Below are positions 18,813 through 27,174 of a stretch of DNA of 64,000 bases, piece by piece (positions within the stretch are counted from its first letter, which is position 1; every line of letters starts with the position of its first letter). The notes under the pieces were generated by a model. The model did not search any database, was not told where the DNA came from, and was given only the letters and a program-made list of their open reading frames with translations. The stretch comes from Candidatus Gastranaerophilales bacterium (lineage in GTDB: Bacteria > Cyanobacteriota > Vampirovibrionia > Gastranaerophilales > Gastranaerophilaceae), in assembly GCA_944324255.1 (NCBI GenBank), contig CALUVM010000003.1, positions 62,001 to 126,000 on the forward strand, written 5' to 3'. The position numbers were made by a program, and so were the translations under genes.

Positions 18813-19322
18813 CTTTGCCCATTAAATAATTCAGTCCGGCAGCAATTCCGATTCCAGCCAATGATCCCATTGGTCCAAAGAGCATAAACCCGACAGCACC
18901 TAAAGCAGATGTCAATACTGTTGTTGAAGTTAATCTTAGTACAGCCTTATTTATTGCTTTAACAGGTTTTTCTCCGTTCTTTATGCCATATACAATACCG
19001 CATTAGAATAGAGTTCGGTTCTTTCCTGTCTGAGTTTTTTCCCCTCTTTATCTATAATTTTCCCCTGTTTTATTACAGCTAGAGGTCTTTTAATATTTAC
19101 CCCTACATTTACCCCTACATTTACCCCTTTATTTACCCCCTCAAATATTGAATTAGACTTTAGATTTGTTTCAGGATAAAACCTTTTAACCACTCTTGTA
19201 TTATCCTGTGGAGAAAGAAATATTGAACCTGTTGATTCAACAACCTTTGTCACACTTTTTAAATCTTTTTTTACAGCAGGAAAATGTTCCCGGCTGTACG
19301 TCAGAAATACGGGTTTAACCAT
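18796..19322 (-). pseudogene. Frameshifted orphan gene with Gly-Val-Asn repeats
   Basis: The upstream frame gives 113 residues ending ...SNAVLYMA-stop at 18981. Directly after, the neighbouring frame is open to 18796 and encodes about 63 residues (GIKNGEKPVKAINKAVL... then a glycine-rich hydrophobic stretch). That frame has no start codon of its own. Removing two bases of the TATAT run near 18988-18993 joins the halves as ...AVLY-GIKNGE.... I read this as one broken gene of about 174 residues, or possibly a slippage site or assembly error. The middle carries a GVN-type repeat (EGVNKGVNVGVNVGVNI) encoded by 12-base tandem repeats. No known family. Confidence 0.6.
19091..19140 (-). repeat. Short tandem repeat encoding Gly-Val-Asn units
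   Basis: Three to four near-copies of a 12-base unit (TACATTTACCCC on the plus strand). They lie inside the frameshifted gene and add a Gly-Val-Asn-Val unit per copy. Such runs can vary in number by slippage. Confidence 0.75.
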
Positions 19323-19418
19323 ACCAAAACACCTTTAAAAAACTACACTACATATTTATTTTATATAAACACAATCTGTTTGGAAAAATTGCTTTATTTG
19401 TAACCAAATGTTACAAAT

Positions 19419-19453
19419 AAAAAGAGCCGGAGAAAATGCTCCGGCTCTTTTTG
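19419..19453. terminator. Terminator after ycf23
   Basis: Twelve-base arms AAAGAGCCGGAG/CTCCGGCTCTTT with a six-base loop, located just after the ycf23 stop codon on the minus strand. Confidence 0.88.
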
Positions 19454-19466
19454 TTAAGTATAAAAC

Positions 19467-20225
19467 TTATACAAGTTCTACAGCGAACTGTGCGTTTCTT
19501 TCAGCAATTTCAACAAGGTTTTTAGCAACAGCAATCATAGATATTTCGGAATCCAGCTTGTTAACGCAAGAACCGCATCCGATTGCGGAAGCCCCTGAAG
19601 CGAAGGCTAAAGAAGCTGTTGTAGGATTGATTCCTGTAGCTGTCATAACAGGAATATCAATATTACGTGTTAATTCAATAGTGTTTGATAATGTTAATTC
19701 AGCTCTTTCAAGAAGCCCTCTTACACCGTTTGAAGGTGCTTCATTAGAGAAGTGTCCTTCTGTTTGGATTAAATCAATACCCATTTCTTCAAGTTCTCTT
19801 GCAAGAGAGATTTGTTCTCCGATTTCTAATTCGCCCGGGATAGTTACGCAGAAGAATATATCTTCTCCGTCAAGAAGTTCGATAGTTCTTTTTGCAAGAT
19901 TAAGAACTTGTGATGCAGAGAAAGAAATTCCTTTTTTATAAAGTGCATCAAAGTTTCCGAGTTCAATAGCATCAGCACCTAAAATAGCTGCATGTGCAAG
20001 TTCTTCCGGCTTAGTTGATGATACGAAAATAGGTAAATCAGTTAAATCTTTTACCATCGTTATAATATCAGGATTAGCACAAATATCTACTGCGCTTGCG
20101 CCTGCTTTATCAGCTGCTAAAACAACTTTTGCAACTCTTTCTGCGTCAAAATTATCAATACCTGCGATAATTTTAACAGCTCTTTTTTCGCTTAAAGCTC
20201 TTTTAAAACTTTCAATCTTTGACAT
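19467..20225 (-). CDS. ycf23: Ycf23 family (DUF561) protein
   Basis: 252 residues with a TIM-barrel-like pattern (IIAGIDNFD, AVDICANPDI, PIFVSST, AIELGNFDAL, VTIPGELEIGEQ, DLIQTEGHF, VMTATGINPTTA, IGCGSCVNKL). It matches the Ycf23/DUF561 family of cyanobacteria and plastids, whose biochemical role is not established. The start at 20225 is set by AAAGGAG just upstream; the frame extends 17 codons further without support. It is a monocistronic minus-strand gene and a useful lineage marker. Confidence 0.85.
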   Translation of the reverse strand: MSKIESFKRALSEKRAVKIIAGIDNFDAERVAKVVLAADKAGASAVDICANPDIITMVKDLTDLPIFVSSTKPEELAHAAILGADAIELGNFDALYKKGISFSASQVLNLAKRTIELLDGEDIFFCVTIPGELEIGEQISLARELEEMGIDLIQTEGHFSNEAPSNGVRGLLERAELTLSNTIELTRNIDIPVMTATGINPTTASLAFASGASAIGCGSCVNKLDSEISMIAVAKNLVEIAERNAQFAVELV

Positions 20226-20390
20226 ATTTTTCTCCTTTTTGTGCTGATTGTATATATTGTCCCGTCCATTATACATTAAATTTTGTATGATTACAAGAAT
20301 GAGGTTCTATATTCTCCCTCTTTATACTTACCCCAAAGGGTATTGAGTTTTTTTATCGGGTGGTTAACTATTGAATAGGAGTAAACAATA

Positions 20391-21044
20391 ATGAACAAAT
20401 TCTTTTCTTTATTACTTTTACTATGCTGTCTATCTTCTCCGGTATTAGCATTTGATCGGGAAGAGCAGGCTGTAATATCCTTATATGAAAAAATAAATCC
20501 TGCTATTGTTTGTGTAGATTCTCAAATTTCAGACGGGATGTCCTGTGGAACGGGATGTATAATTGATAAAAACGGCACAATCTTAACAAGCGCTCATGTC
20601 GTTGATGTGGGAAAAACTGTTGTAGTTACTATGTCAAATGGTCAGAACTATACGGCAAAAGTGGTAAAAAAACTCGGTGAGAACAAAGATATTGCACTTT
20701 TGAAAATTAATGTTCCGACAGAATTAAAAACAGTAAAACTGGGTGATTCAGAAAAAATAAAAGTCGGACAAAAAGTCCTTGCGATAGGAAACCCTTTTGG
20801 CTTTAACGGCACCTTAACTCAGGGAATAATTTCGAGGATTGATTATGCCAAAAACAGGATACAGACTGATGCCGCAATTAACCCCGGCTCGTCAGGAGGC
20901 CCGCTTTTAAACAAAAATGGCGAAATTATAGGAATTAATCAGGCAATTTATAATCCTGATAATAACATTTCAAATATCGGGATTGGATTTGCGATTCCGA
21001 TAAATCTGGTTAAAGAGTATTTATCAGAAATGAATAGTACTTAA
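20391..21044 (+). CDS. Exported trypsin-like serine protease (HtrA-type, no PDZ)
   Basis: 217 residues with a signal peptide (MNKFFSLLLLLCCLSSPVLA). It has a chymotrypsin-fold catalytic triad: H69 in SAHVVD, D100 in NKDIALLK and S168 in NPGSSGGPLL. The length covers only the protease domain, so the PDZ domain of DegP/HtrA is absent. It probably degrades or processes proteins in the envelope. AGGAG lies 10 bases before the ATG. It is followed by two TrbI-like exported proteins. Confidence 0.88.
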   Translation: MNKFFSLLLLLCCLSSPVLAFDREEQAVISLYEKINPAIVCVDSQISDGMSCGTGCIIDKNGTILTSAHVVDVGKTVVVTMSNGQNYTAKVVKKLGENKDIALLKINVPTELKTVKLGDSEKIKVGQKVLAIGNPFGFNGTLTQGIISRIDYAKNRIQTDAAINPGSSGGPLLNKNGEIIGINQAIYNPDNNISNIGIGFAIPINLVKEYLSEMNST

Positions 21045-21052
21045 ATTTATGG

Positions 21053-21058
21053 TATAAT
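21053..21058 (+). promoter_or_regulatory. -10 element of a predicted leaderless gene
   Basis: TATAAT ends 7 bases before ATG 21066, with spacer AGCCGGT and no ribosome site. The same CCGGT-ATG junction occurs at 11999. Confidence 0.5.
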
Positions 21059-21065
21059 AGCCGGT

Positions 21066-21644
21066 ATGATAAAAAGATTTTTGATATTGGTAATATTATT
21101 ATTTACAGGTTTTGTTTTTGCAGCTGAACCGGAACTAAGAGGATATGATGAGTTTACAGTTCCTGCCGGATATCATATCCCCGTAATATCTTTACAGGAG
21201 TTTTCAACTGCATATTGTGAAGAGGGCGAGGCTCTTAGTTTTATAACTTCAACCGATATTTATATATATGAAACCAATATAATCCCTAAAGGAACAAAGC
21301 TTACAGGTTTTATTGATAAAAAAAATGAGCCTGTAAAGGGTACAAATGCGGCTATGAGAGTATTCATAAATAAAATGTACCTTCCGGACGGTTTTGAGAT
21401 TCCTATAAAAGCATATTTATATACTCCGAATAATAATTTCTTTGGCGGAGAACTTACTCCTCCTGCTAAATGGAATAAAATTCCTCATTACCAGAGGTGG
21501 TCAATGTTTAGAGCCATGGGCGTTTTACAGTATGTTCCGGGTGGAGAAAGAAAGATGGGAGAACATGTTACAATTTCTTCCGGAGCAAATTTGACAATGG
21601 TTTTAGCAGCTCCTGTCTACATGACTCATACATTAATTAATTGA
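21066..21644 (+). CDS. Exported protein with TrbI/VirB10-like fold pattern
   Basis: 192 residues with a signal peptide (MIKRFLILVILLFTGFVFAA). The body has the alternating pattern VPAGYHIPV, IIPKGTKLTG and LPDGFEIPIKAYL, as in the C-terminal beta-barrel domain of VirB10/TrbI and related outer-membrane-associated proteins. No membrane anchor other than the signal is seen. It resembles the next gene's product and may be a divergent paralogue. The family assignment rests on pattern only, so it is tentative. Confidence 0.6.
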   Translation: MIKRFLILVILLFTGFVFAAEPELRGYDEFTVPAGYHIPVISLQEFSTAYCEEGEALSFITSTDIYIYETNIIPKGTKLTGFIDKKNEPVKGTNAAMRVFINKMYLPDGFEIPIKAYLYTPNNNFFGGELTPPAKWNKIPHYQRWSMFRAMGVLQYVPGGERKMGEHVTISSGANLTMVLAAPVYMTHTLIN

Positions 21645-21690
21645 CAAATGGCTCTTAAATAATAAAATGTTATAAGGGGAGGATACTCTA

Positions 21691-22455
21691 ATGTTAAATA
21701 AGAAGTTTACAGCCGGAATACTGGCTTTGGATTTGTTACTTTTTACACCTGCGTTTGCGGCATCCAATTATTCTTATCAGCCGACTCAAACACAGCCGGT
21801 TTATAATAGCGGCTATACTCAACAACCTCTTGAGTATAACGGGTATAATCCCAGAACAAACACTTTACAGGGTAATGTTGTAATGGTTCCTGCAGGTACT
21901 CAGATGTCTGCAGTCTTAACAACACCTGTAAGTTCTGCTCATTCAACTCTCGGGCAAACTGTAAATATGGCATTAGGTACGGATTTTTACTATAATAATA
22001 AGCTCATTGCACCGGCAGGCAGTACTCTTTATGGTACTGTAATAGAGGTTTCTAAAGCTAAGCGTGGAAGTATGAACGGCAAGCTTTGTATAAGATTTAC
22101 TCAAATTTATACACCTAATGGAAGCCAGATACCGATATCGGCTGTAATAAAGACTGATGACGGAACCGGTGTCCTTGTTGGCGGAACAAAACTTGATGTA
22201 ACAAAAGATTATGCTAAAGATTTAGCAGCAGGTTCTGCTGCCGGAGCTTTATCAGGCCTGGTATTCGGAGCATTAGCAGGCGGTAATATCGGAAGAGGTG
22301 CTGCGCTGGGTACAGCAGTCGGCGCAGGGGGCGGGCTGGTTAAGTCTGTTATTGATAAAGGGGATGATGTCGAAATTCCGGCGAATGCCGCTGTTGATAT
22401 TGTGCTTACTCAGCCGATTACAGTCAGTGCATCTTCTTATTATTGTGAAAATTAG
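21691..22455 (+). CDS. Exported TrbI/VirB10-like protein with glycine-zipper segment
   Basis: 254 residues. It has a signal peptide (to about residue 24), a Y/Q/P/N-rich linker (25-60), then the pattern MVPAGTQMSAVL, LIAPAGSTLYGTV, TPNGSQIPISAVI and EIPANAAVDIVL, typical of the TrbI/VirB10 beta-barrel. A Gly/Ala-rich zipper (about 170-215: AGSAAGALSGLVFGALAGG) suggests insertion into a membrane. GGGGAGG precedes the ATG. It precedes the TonB-like gene by 85 bases. It could be an outer-membrane structural protein; its partner is unknown. Confidence 0.65.
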   Translation: MLNKKFTAGILALDLLLFTPAFAASNYSYQPTQTQPVYNSGYTQQPLEYNGYNPRTNTLQGNVVMVPAGTQMSAVLTTPVSSAHSTLGQTVNMALGTDFYYNNKLIAPAGSTLYGTVIEVSKAKRGSMNGKLCIRFTQIYTPNGSQIPISAVIKTDDGTGVLVGGTKLDVTKDYAKDLAAGSAAGALSGLVFGALAGGNIGRGAALGTAVGAGGGLVKSVIDKGDDVEIPANAAVDIVLTQPITVSASSYYCEN

Positions 22456-22539
22456 CAGACGGGTTTATTCAACAGGATAATTAAAAAAAATTAATAAGCG
22501 AATTATTCTGTAAAAGAGTTAGTTAAGAGAGAAAACAAG

Positions 22540-23733
22540 GTGTCATTATTAAATAACAACAGAAGTTTCATATTAGATGATGAGGATGATAAGGATACAA
22601 AGCCGTATGTCCTGCCTACAATTGTTACAAGCAAGCCGGAAGTTATTCCTATCAAAAACTCATTTATGATATCAACAGCTCTTCATCCGACTGTTGTCGG
22701 GTTAATTTGGCTTATTTCCATAATGCTTGCAATAATGGGAATAAATCTGGATTTGTTCGGAAAGCCAAAAGTTCAACCAAAGCGTGATATTGAGTTTGTT
22801 CTTGTTGATAAACCAGGAAAACCCAGAGATCCAAATACTAAAAACAGAGCTGATATAGATTCAAGAAGCGGCGGGAAAAATGATCCAACAAGAAAGGTTT
22901 CAATGCCTTCGCCTGCTCCAAGAAAAGCTCAAAAGCCATCTGCAGCGGCTGCAAGTGCTAATAAAATTATAAAAAAACAGCAGCAGGCTGTACAAAAACA
23001 GATAAAAAAACAAACCCAGCAGCAGGCACCTAAGAAAACCGTAACACAGCCTAAAGCTCAACCAGCTCCGGCAGCTAAACCTTCACAGGCGAAACCTGCA
23101 CCGCCGACAGCCAGACCGAGTGCAAGACCTGTTTCAACGCCGGCTCCTGTTGCTAAACCGTCAACACCGTTTACAGTTCCGGCTCCAAAAGGTGCGCCTA
23201 TCGGTAAAACCTTATCAACGGGACCTATCGGAGGTTCTTCAACAGCAGGGGCTGCAAAAACATCAGGCGGAAGCGGCAGACCGTCAAGCTCGGGAACTTA
23301 TGCACCAAGACCTTCTTTGTCACCTTCAGCAGGCGGCGGGGGCGGTCAATTATCAAGAGGTTCCGCACCGGGTGGTACAGGAAACATCGGCAACCCCGGA
23401 GGAGGCGGAGGAGCGCCGGGGATTGATGCATTAAGAGAACCTGACTTTGGTCCTTACATGAGAGAATTACAAAGAAGAATTAAACTCAATTGGGATCCGC
23501 CTAAAGGAAATGAAAGTAAACGTGTTGTGCTATTGTTTAAGATAGCAAAGGATGGCAGGCTGCTTTCTTGCAGAATCCATCGTTCATCCGGATTACCGAC
23601 GGCTGACCAGGCTGCGATGAAGGCTGTAGAGCTAACAGCTCCATTCAGACCGCTGCCTGCGGATTTTAAAGGGCAGAGTATAGATATCCAGTTTACATTT
23701 GATTATAATGTATTTGGAGCGTCAAAGTATTAA
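22540..23733 (+). CDS. TonB-like energy transducer
   Basis: 397 residues, GTG start. It has a short cytoplasmic N-terminus, one membrane helix (about 45-68), and a long Pro/Ala/Gln/Lys-rich then Gly/Ser-rich periplasmic spacer (95-300). The C-terminal TonB/TolA-like domain (about 305-395: YMRELQRRIKLNWDPPKG, LLSCRIHRSSGLPTADQAAMKAVE) is complete. Together with the next three genes it forms an ExbB-ExbD-type system that transmits proton motive force to outer-membrane proteins. TolA-like function is an alternative. Confidence 0.85.
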   Translation: MSLLNNNRSFILDDEDDKDTKPYVLPTIVTSKPEVIPIKNSFMISTALHPTVVGLIWLISIMLAIMGINLDLFGKPKVQPKRDIEFVLVDKPGKPRDPNTKNRADIDSRSGGKNDPTRKVSMPSPAPRKAQKPSAAAASANKIIKKQQQAVQKQIKKQTQQQAPKKTVTQPKAQPAPAAKPSQAKPAPPTARPSARPVSTPAPVAKPSTPFTVPAPKGAPIGKTLSTGPIGGSSTAGAAKTSGGSGRPSSSGTYAPRPSLSPSAGGGGGQLSRGSAPGGTGNIGNPGGGGGAPGIDALREPDFGPYMRELQRRIKLNWDPPKGNESKRVVLLFKIAKDGRLLSCRIHRSSGLPTADQAAMKAVELTAPFRPLPADFKGQSIDIQFTFDYNVFGASKY

Positions 23734-23771
23734 TTTGAGTAGAATATAAAGAGATAAAGGGGTAAAATATT

Positions 23772-24419
23772 ATGGATTTATTATTACATTCAATTCAACT
23801 GGACTGGCCGGTATTACTGCCGATATTAATTTGTTCAATATTGACTCTGATGGTGGCTATTGACAGAGCTGCATTTTACAATGCGAACAAAAGAAACGTT
23901 ATTGAATTTATACCGAGATTACAAAAAGAACTCGTTAAGAATAATCTTATGGGAGCGCAGAATCTTGCTGTTCAATGCGGAGGTATAATAGGTGAAGTAA
24001 CCGAAGAAGCTGTCAGAATATTTTCAGAACAGAAAAAAGGTTTCTCCAGATCTTTTGATATTGCTGCAGCTCTGGCTACAAGAAAGCTTGAACACAGATT
24101 GACAATATTAGGTACTATTGGCGGTGTTGCTCCTTTCTTAGGTTTGTTTGGTACTGTTGTAAGAATTCTTTATACATTCCAGGATTTAGCTTCGCAGGGT
24201 AATCAGTCTGCGGCTGTTGCAATGGGTATCGGTTCCGCTCTTATCGCTACGGCATTCGGTCTTGGGGTCGCTATTGTAGCTGTTGTTTGCTATAACACTT
24301 TCCAATCGACTGTAAGAAGATTTGAGGATGACTTCCAGTTAATCAAATTATTGTTCTTGAGTTTTGTTGATTCGGAAGAGGAAGCAGCTTTACAATCAAA
24401 ATCAAGTGTAGCTCTTTAA
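23772..24419 (+). CDS. ExbB/TolQ-type proton channel protein
   Basis: 215 residues of the MotA/TolQ/ExbB family. It has an N-terminal helix (about 13-33), a cytoplasmic stretch, then two helices (about 115-140 and 155-180) with the signature LTILGTIGGVAPFLGLFGTVVRI and ALIATAFGLGVAIVAVVCYN. It forms the channel with the two ExbD-like proteins that follow. The order tonB-exbB-exbD-exbD points to TonB energisation rather than a flagellar stator. Confidence 0.9.
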   Translation: MDLLLHSIQLDWPVLLPILICSILTLMVAIDRAAFYNANKRNVIEFIPRLQKELVKNNLMGAQNLAVQCGGIIGEVTEEAVRIFSEQKKGFSRSFDIAAALATRKLEHRLTILGTIGGVAPFLGLFGTVVRILYTFQDLASQGNQSAAVAMGIGSALIATAFGLGVAIVAVVCYNTFQSTVRRFEDDFQLIKLLFLSFVDSEEEAALQSKSSVAL

Positions 24420-24431
24420 TAAGGTGAAATA

Positions 24432-24938
24432 ATGGGTATAAAAACAGGCAAAAAAGCTTTATTTACAGAAATAAATATTACACCTTTAACAGATATTTTC
24501 CTTGTTCTGTTAATTATTATGATGGTTGTAGCTCCTACATTTCAGTCAATAGATAATTCTATAACCATACCGGAGGTTAACAGCGGAAATTCGATTGAAC
24601 AGGGGAAAATAACTGTTTCCGTAACCCGTGATGGAACTCTTTATGTTCAGGATAAGCGCTCTACTCCGGAAACACTGGCGGCTGATTTAGCTGCCGTAAA
24701 AGGTGATTCCAAAGACCCTGAACTTGTTGTTAAAGCTGATGAAAAAGCCAAAAGCTCTGTTATTATGGAAATTATGGATGCCGCTCAGGATGCAAACTAT
24801 AAAAAACTTATAGTTGCCGGAGAACCTCTTAATAAAAAAGAACAGAAGAAGTTAGAGGAAGCTCAGGAAGAGGCGACAACAAATTATACATCTAATAATA
24901 TTTTACCTTCAAATACTTATGAGGATTGGAGTAATTAA
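24432..24938 (+). CDS. ExbD/TolR-type protein 1
   Basis: 168 residues. One N-terminal membrane helix contains the proton-translocating Asp in INITPLTDIFLVLLIIMMV, and a periplasmic ExbD domain follows to about residue 135. A charged, Gln/Glu/Asn-rich tail of about 30 residues extends beyond the usual family end. It overlaps the next exbD by one base. Confidence 0.9.
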   Translation: MGIKTGKKALFTEINITPLTDIFLVLLIIMMVVAPTFQSIDNSITIPEVNSGNSIEQGKITVSVTRDGTLYVQDKRSTPETLAADLAAVKGDSKDPELVVKADEKAKSSVIMEIMDAAQDANYKKLIVAGEPLNKKEQKKLEEAQEEATTNYTSNNILPSNTYEDWSN

Positions 24939-25315
24939 TGCGTGACAGTTTTAATGAAATAAATATTACACCGTTAACGGATATATTTCTTGTATTGCTA
25001 ATCATAATGATGGTTATTGCTCCGATGCTTGATCAGCAGGGGTTGAATCTTGCGGTTCCGGAAGTTGTTGATAAACAGCAGGTTCAACAGGATCCTAAAA
25101 TTATGAATATGGCTGTAACTTTTGATAATAGATATTTTTATGGTGATGAAGAAGTCCAATCTGCTGATTTAGGTAATCTAATTACTGCTCATCTTAAAGA
25201 ATTTCCTGACGGGATGCTTATTCAGGTTGATGATAATTCTGACCACGGCGCTGTTGTAAAATTGATGGATGTTGCAAGGAATTCCGGAATAACAAGTATT
25301 TCTTTGGCTAGGTAA
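24938..25315 (+). CDS. ExbD/TolR-type protein 2
   Basis: 125 residues, same layout as the preceding gene without the extra tail. The channel Asp is conserved in ITPLTDIFLVLLIIMMV. Two different ExbD subunits next to one ExbB imply a heteromeric stator or two alternative complexes. Its end overlaps the convergent holB by 8 bases. Confidence 0.9.
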   Translation: MRDSFNEINITPLTDIFLVLLIIMMVIAPMLDQQGLNLAVPEVVDKQQVQQDPKIMNMAVTFDNRYFYGDEEVQSADLGNLITAHLKEFPDGMLIQVDDNSDHGAVVKLMDVARNSGITSISLAR

Positions 25316-26159
25316 TAATTTTTAAACACAAGTTGTCAAAAATATTAATCGGTTTCATTCCAAGCCTTGCTTGCTCAAGACTTTCTTCCGTTAATCTTAT
25401 GTGGTCAATAAACTCGCTCCTTTTAGGGTTTGACTTAAGCACTGTAAGTATATAGTTTTGGATACTTTGTAAAACCTCTGTAACAGTGTGTTCTTTAGTT
25501 AAGTCTGTAAGTTTTTGTGAAAGGTCAAAAATATCCTTCCTTTCAAAATCCCAGTAATTTTCAAAAACTCCTTTTATAATATCGTAATTATAATTTACTC
25601 CTTCTTTTGACGGGACAAAGAAACATTGAGAACGTGAAATTATAGTAGGAAGAAGATCATCAATATATCTTGTCAAAAATATAAATGTAACTCCGGGCTG
25701 GGGTTCTTCTATAATTTTTAACAGAGAATTGGCTGTTTCTGCCTGAAAATTCGTTTGATTTAAGCCTGAAATATTTCCTTCTTCATCTCTATCACAAAAT
25801 ATAAACACTCTGTGGAATTCTGATGCGGACATAAGAGTTTCTTTTATGAGAGCGGCTTGTTTAATTGAAATAACTGTTTTAGAATCATCGTCTTCCGGCT
25901 TGTTATCAATTCTGGAAATAGTCATTACTGCAGGATGGGAGTGCTCTCTTATCCATTTACAGTTAAGACATTCGCAATTGTCTGATTTATCATTCTTGCA
26001 GTTTAGAAGCCTTGCCACTTCTGTCGCTAAGATATATTGTGATTCCAAATCATTCCCGTAAAAAAGTATACTCTGCGGAAGCGGTCTTGAATCGGAAGTC
26101 AGAGCCTGAGTGAAATAATTTGTTAAAAACGGATACTTATCTGATAATAGCACACTCAA
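25308..26159 (-). CDS. holB: DNA polymerase III delta prime subunit
   Basis: 283 residues, AAA clamp-loader subunit. The P-loop region is degenerate (ILFYGNDLESQY), as expected for delta prime. A four-cysteine zinc module is present (CKNDKSDNCECLNC near 50-63), as are LLKIIEEPQPGVTFIFLT and the SRSQCF sensor region. The start overlaps the end of holA by 23 bases. This is the normal partner arrangement for loading the sliding clamp. Confidence 0.87.
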   Translation of the reverse strand: MSVLLSDKYPFLTNYFTQALTSDSRPLPQSILFYGNDLESQYILATEVARLLNCKNDKSDNCECLNCKWIREHSHPAVMTISRIDNKPEDDDSKTVISIKQAALIKETLMSASEFHRVFIFCDRDEEGNISGLNQTNFQAETANSLLKIIEEPQPGVTFIFLTRYIDDLLPTIISRSQCFFVPSKEGVNYNYDIIKGVFENYWDFERKDIFDLSQKLTDLTKEHTVTEVLQSIQNYILTVLKSNPKRSEFIDHIRLTEESLEQARLGMKPINIFDNLCLKIIT

Positions 26160-27099
26160 CCTCCGATATTAAATCAATTGATTCTGCAGATTTTAGTTTG
26201 TACTCTGTTTCAAAAAGATTCTGCTGAAGTTTGACTAAATCCGCAACCTTCGTATTTTTAAGTTTTTGCAAAGTTTGCTTTACTACAAATTCATGCTGAC
26301 CTGTTAATTTAGAAAGTTCAAATGTTGAAAGATTTGATTTTGTTTTCAGGATAATCCATCTTCGTATCATTGTCTGCAATGCCGATAGAATCTCTAAAGG
26401 ATGTTTCTTATCTAACAACTTTTTGAATTCCAAAAGAGCAAGGTCTTTTTTGTTTACCATTATTAAATCAGCAAGGTTAAATAAGTCCTCGTTAGAGATG
26501 GCAATTTCTTCCACCATTTTTTTAGTAACAGTCTTTTCAGGATAGGCAAGGAGTTTTAGTTTATCTAATTCCCCGTCAAATTCTCTCAAGTTGTTCCCGA
26601 TATGCTGTATGAGAAGTTCAAGCGCATCATCTTTCAGGCTCAACCCCTTTTTCTTTGCTCTTAATTTTATCCAGCTTGAAATTTCTGCTGTTTTATATGT
26701 TTTAAAAGACGGAAACTCTTTTGGATTATATTTGCTTAGAATTTTATACAGCTTCCTTCTTGAATCCAGTTTCTTATTTTCATCTCTTGGAAGTTTTACT
26801 ACAAAAACAATATCAAGACCTTCGGGGTTGTTTTTAAGCGCATCTTCAATATCTTCAAGTTCTGAATCCTCAAAGAAATTTTTGTTAGATAAAAAGTACT
26901 TTTCTGAATTAATAACCACAAGCATATTCCCGAACATCATAGGCGGTGTCCGGAGCGCTGTAGAAAGTTCAGAATATTCAGGATTATCAAGGACTTGAAA
27001 ACTCATAGATATAAAATCCGGATTGAGTTTTGATTTCATATCCTCAATTTCTAACTCAATATTAAAGTCTTCATCCCCGTAAAAAAAGTAAACTGCCAT
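26137..27099 (-). CDS. holA: DNA polymerase III delta subunit
   Basis: 320 residues, clamp-loader wrench subunit that opens the beta ring. FFYGDEDFNIELEI opens the ATPase-like fold, followed by the typical middle region SWIKLRAKKKGLSLKDDALELLIQHIGNNLREFDGELDKL split across domains II and III. It has no Walker motif, as normal. It overlaps holB. The ATG at 27099 has no ribosome site and lies 6 bases after a TATAAT. Confidence 0.88.
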   Translation of the reverse strand: MAVYFFYGDEDFNIELEIEDMKSKLNPDFISMSFQVLDNPEYSELSTALRTPPMMFGNMLVVINSEKYFLSNKNFFEDSELEDIEDALKNNPEGLDIVFVVKLPRDENKKLDSRRKLYKILSKYNPKEFPSFKTYKTAEISSWIKLRAKKKGLSLKDDALELLIQHIGNNLREFDGELDKLKLLAYPEKTVTKKMVEEIAISNEDLFNLADLIMVNKKDLALLEFKKLLDKKHPLEILSALQTMIRRWIILKTKSNLSTFELSKLTGQHEFVVKQTLQKLKNTKVADLVKLQQNLFETEYKLKSAESIDLISEVECAIIR

Positions 27100-27105
27100 A
27101 CTATG

Positions 27106-27111
27106 ATTATA
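27106..27111 (-). promoter_or_regulatory. -10 element of predicted leaderless holA
   Basis: TATAAT on the minus strand, ending 6 bases before the holA ATG at 27099, directly after the terminator of the upstream gene. Confidence 0.5.
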
Positions 27112-27113
27112 CT

Positions 27114-27146
27114 ATAAAAAGAAAACCGGAATATTAAATATTCCGG
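27114..27146 (-). terminator. Terminator of the pilin/YadA-like gene
   Basis: Minus-strand hairpin with arms CCGGAATATT/AATATTCCGG and a one-base centre, followed by a T-rich tail. It separates this gene from holA. Confidence 0.75.
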
Positions 27147-27174
27147 ATATAATTGTAATTATGTTTTAAAAAAA

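Noticed and set aside
19091-19140. 12-base tandem repeats looking like a small repeat array
   Set aside because: Units are adjacent without spacers and encode Gly-Val-Asn steps inside a reading frame, so this is not a CRISPR array.
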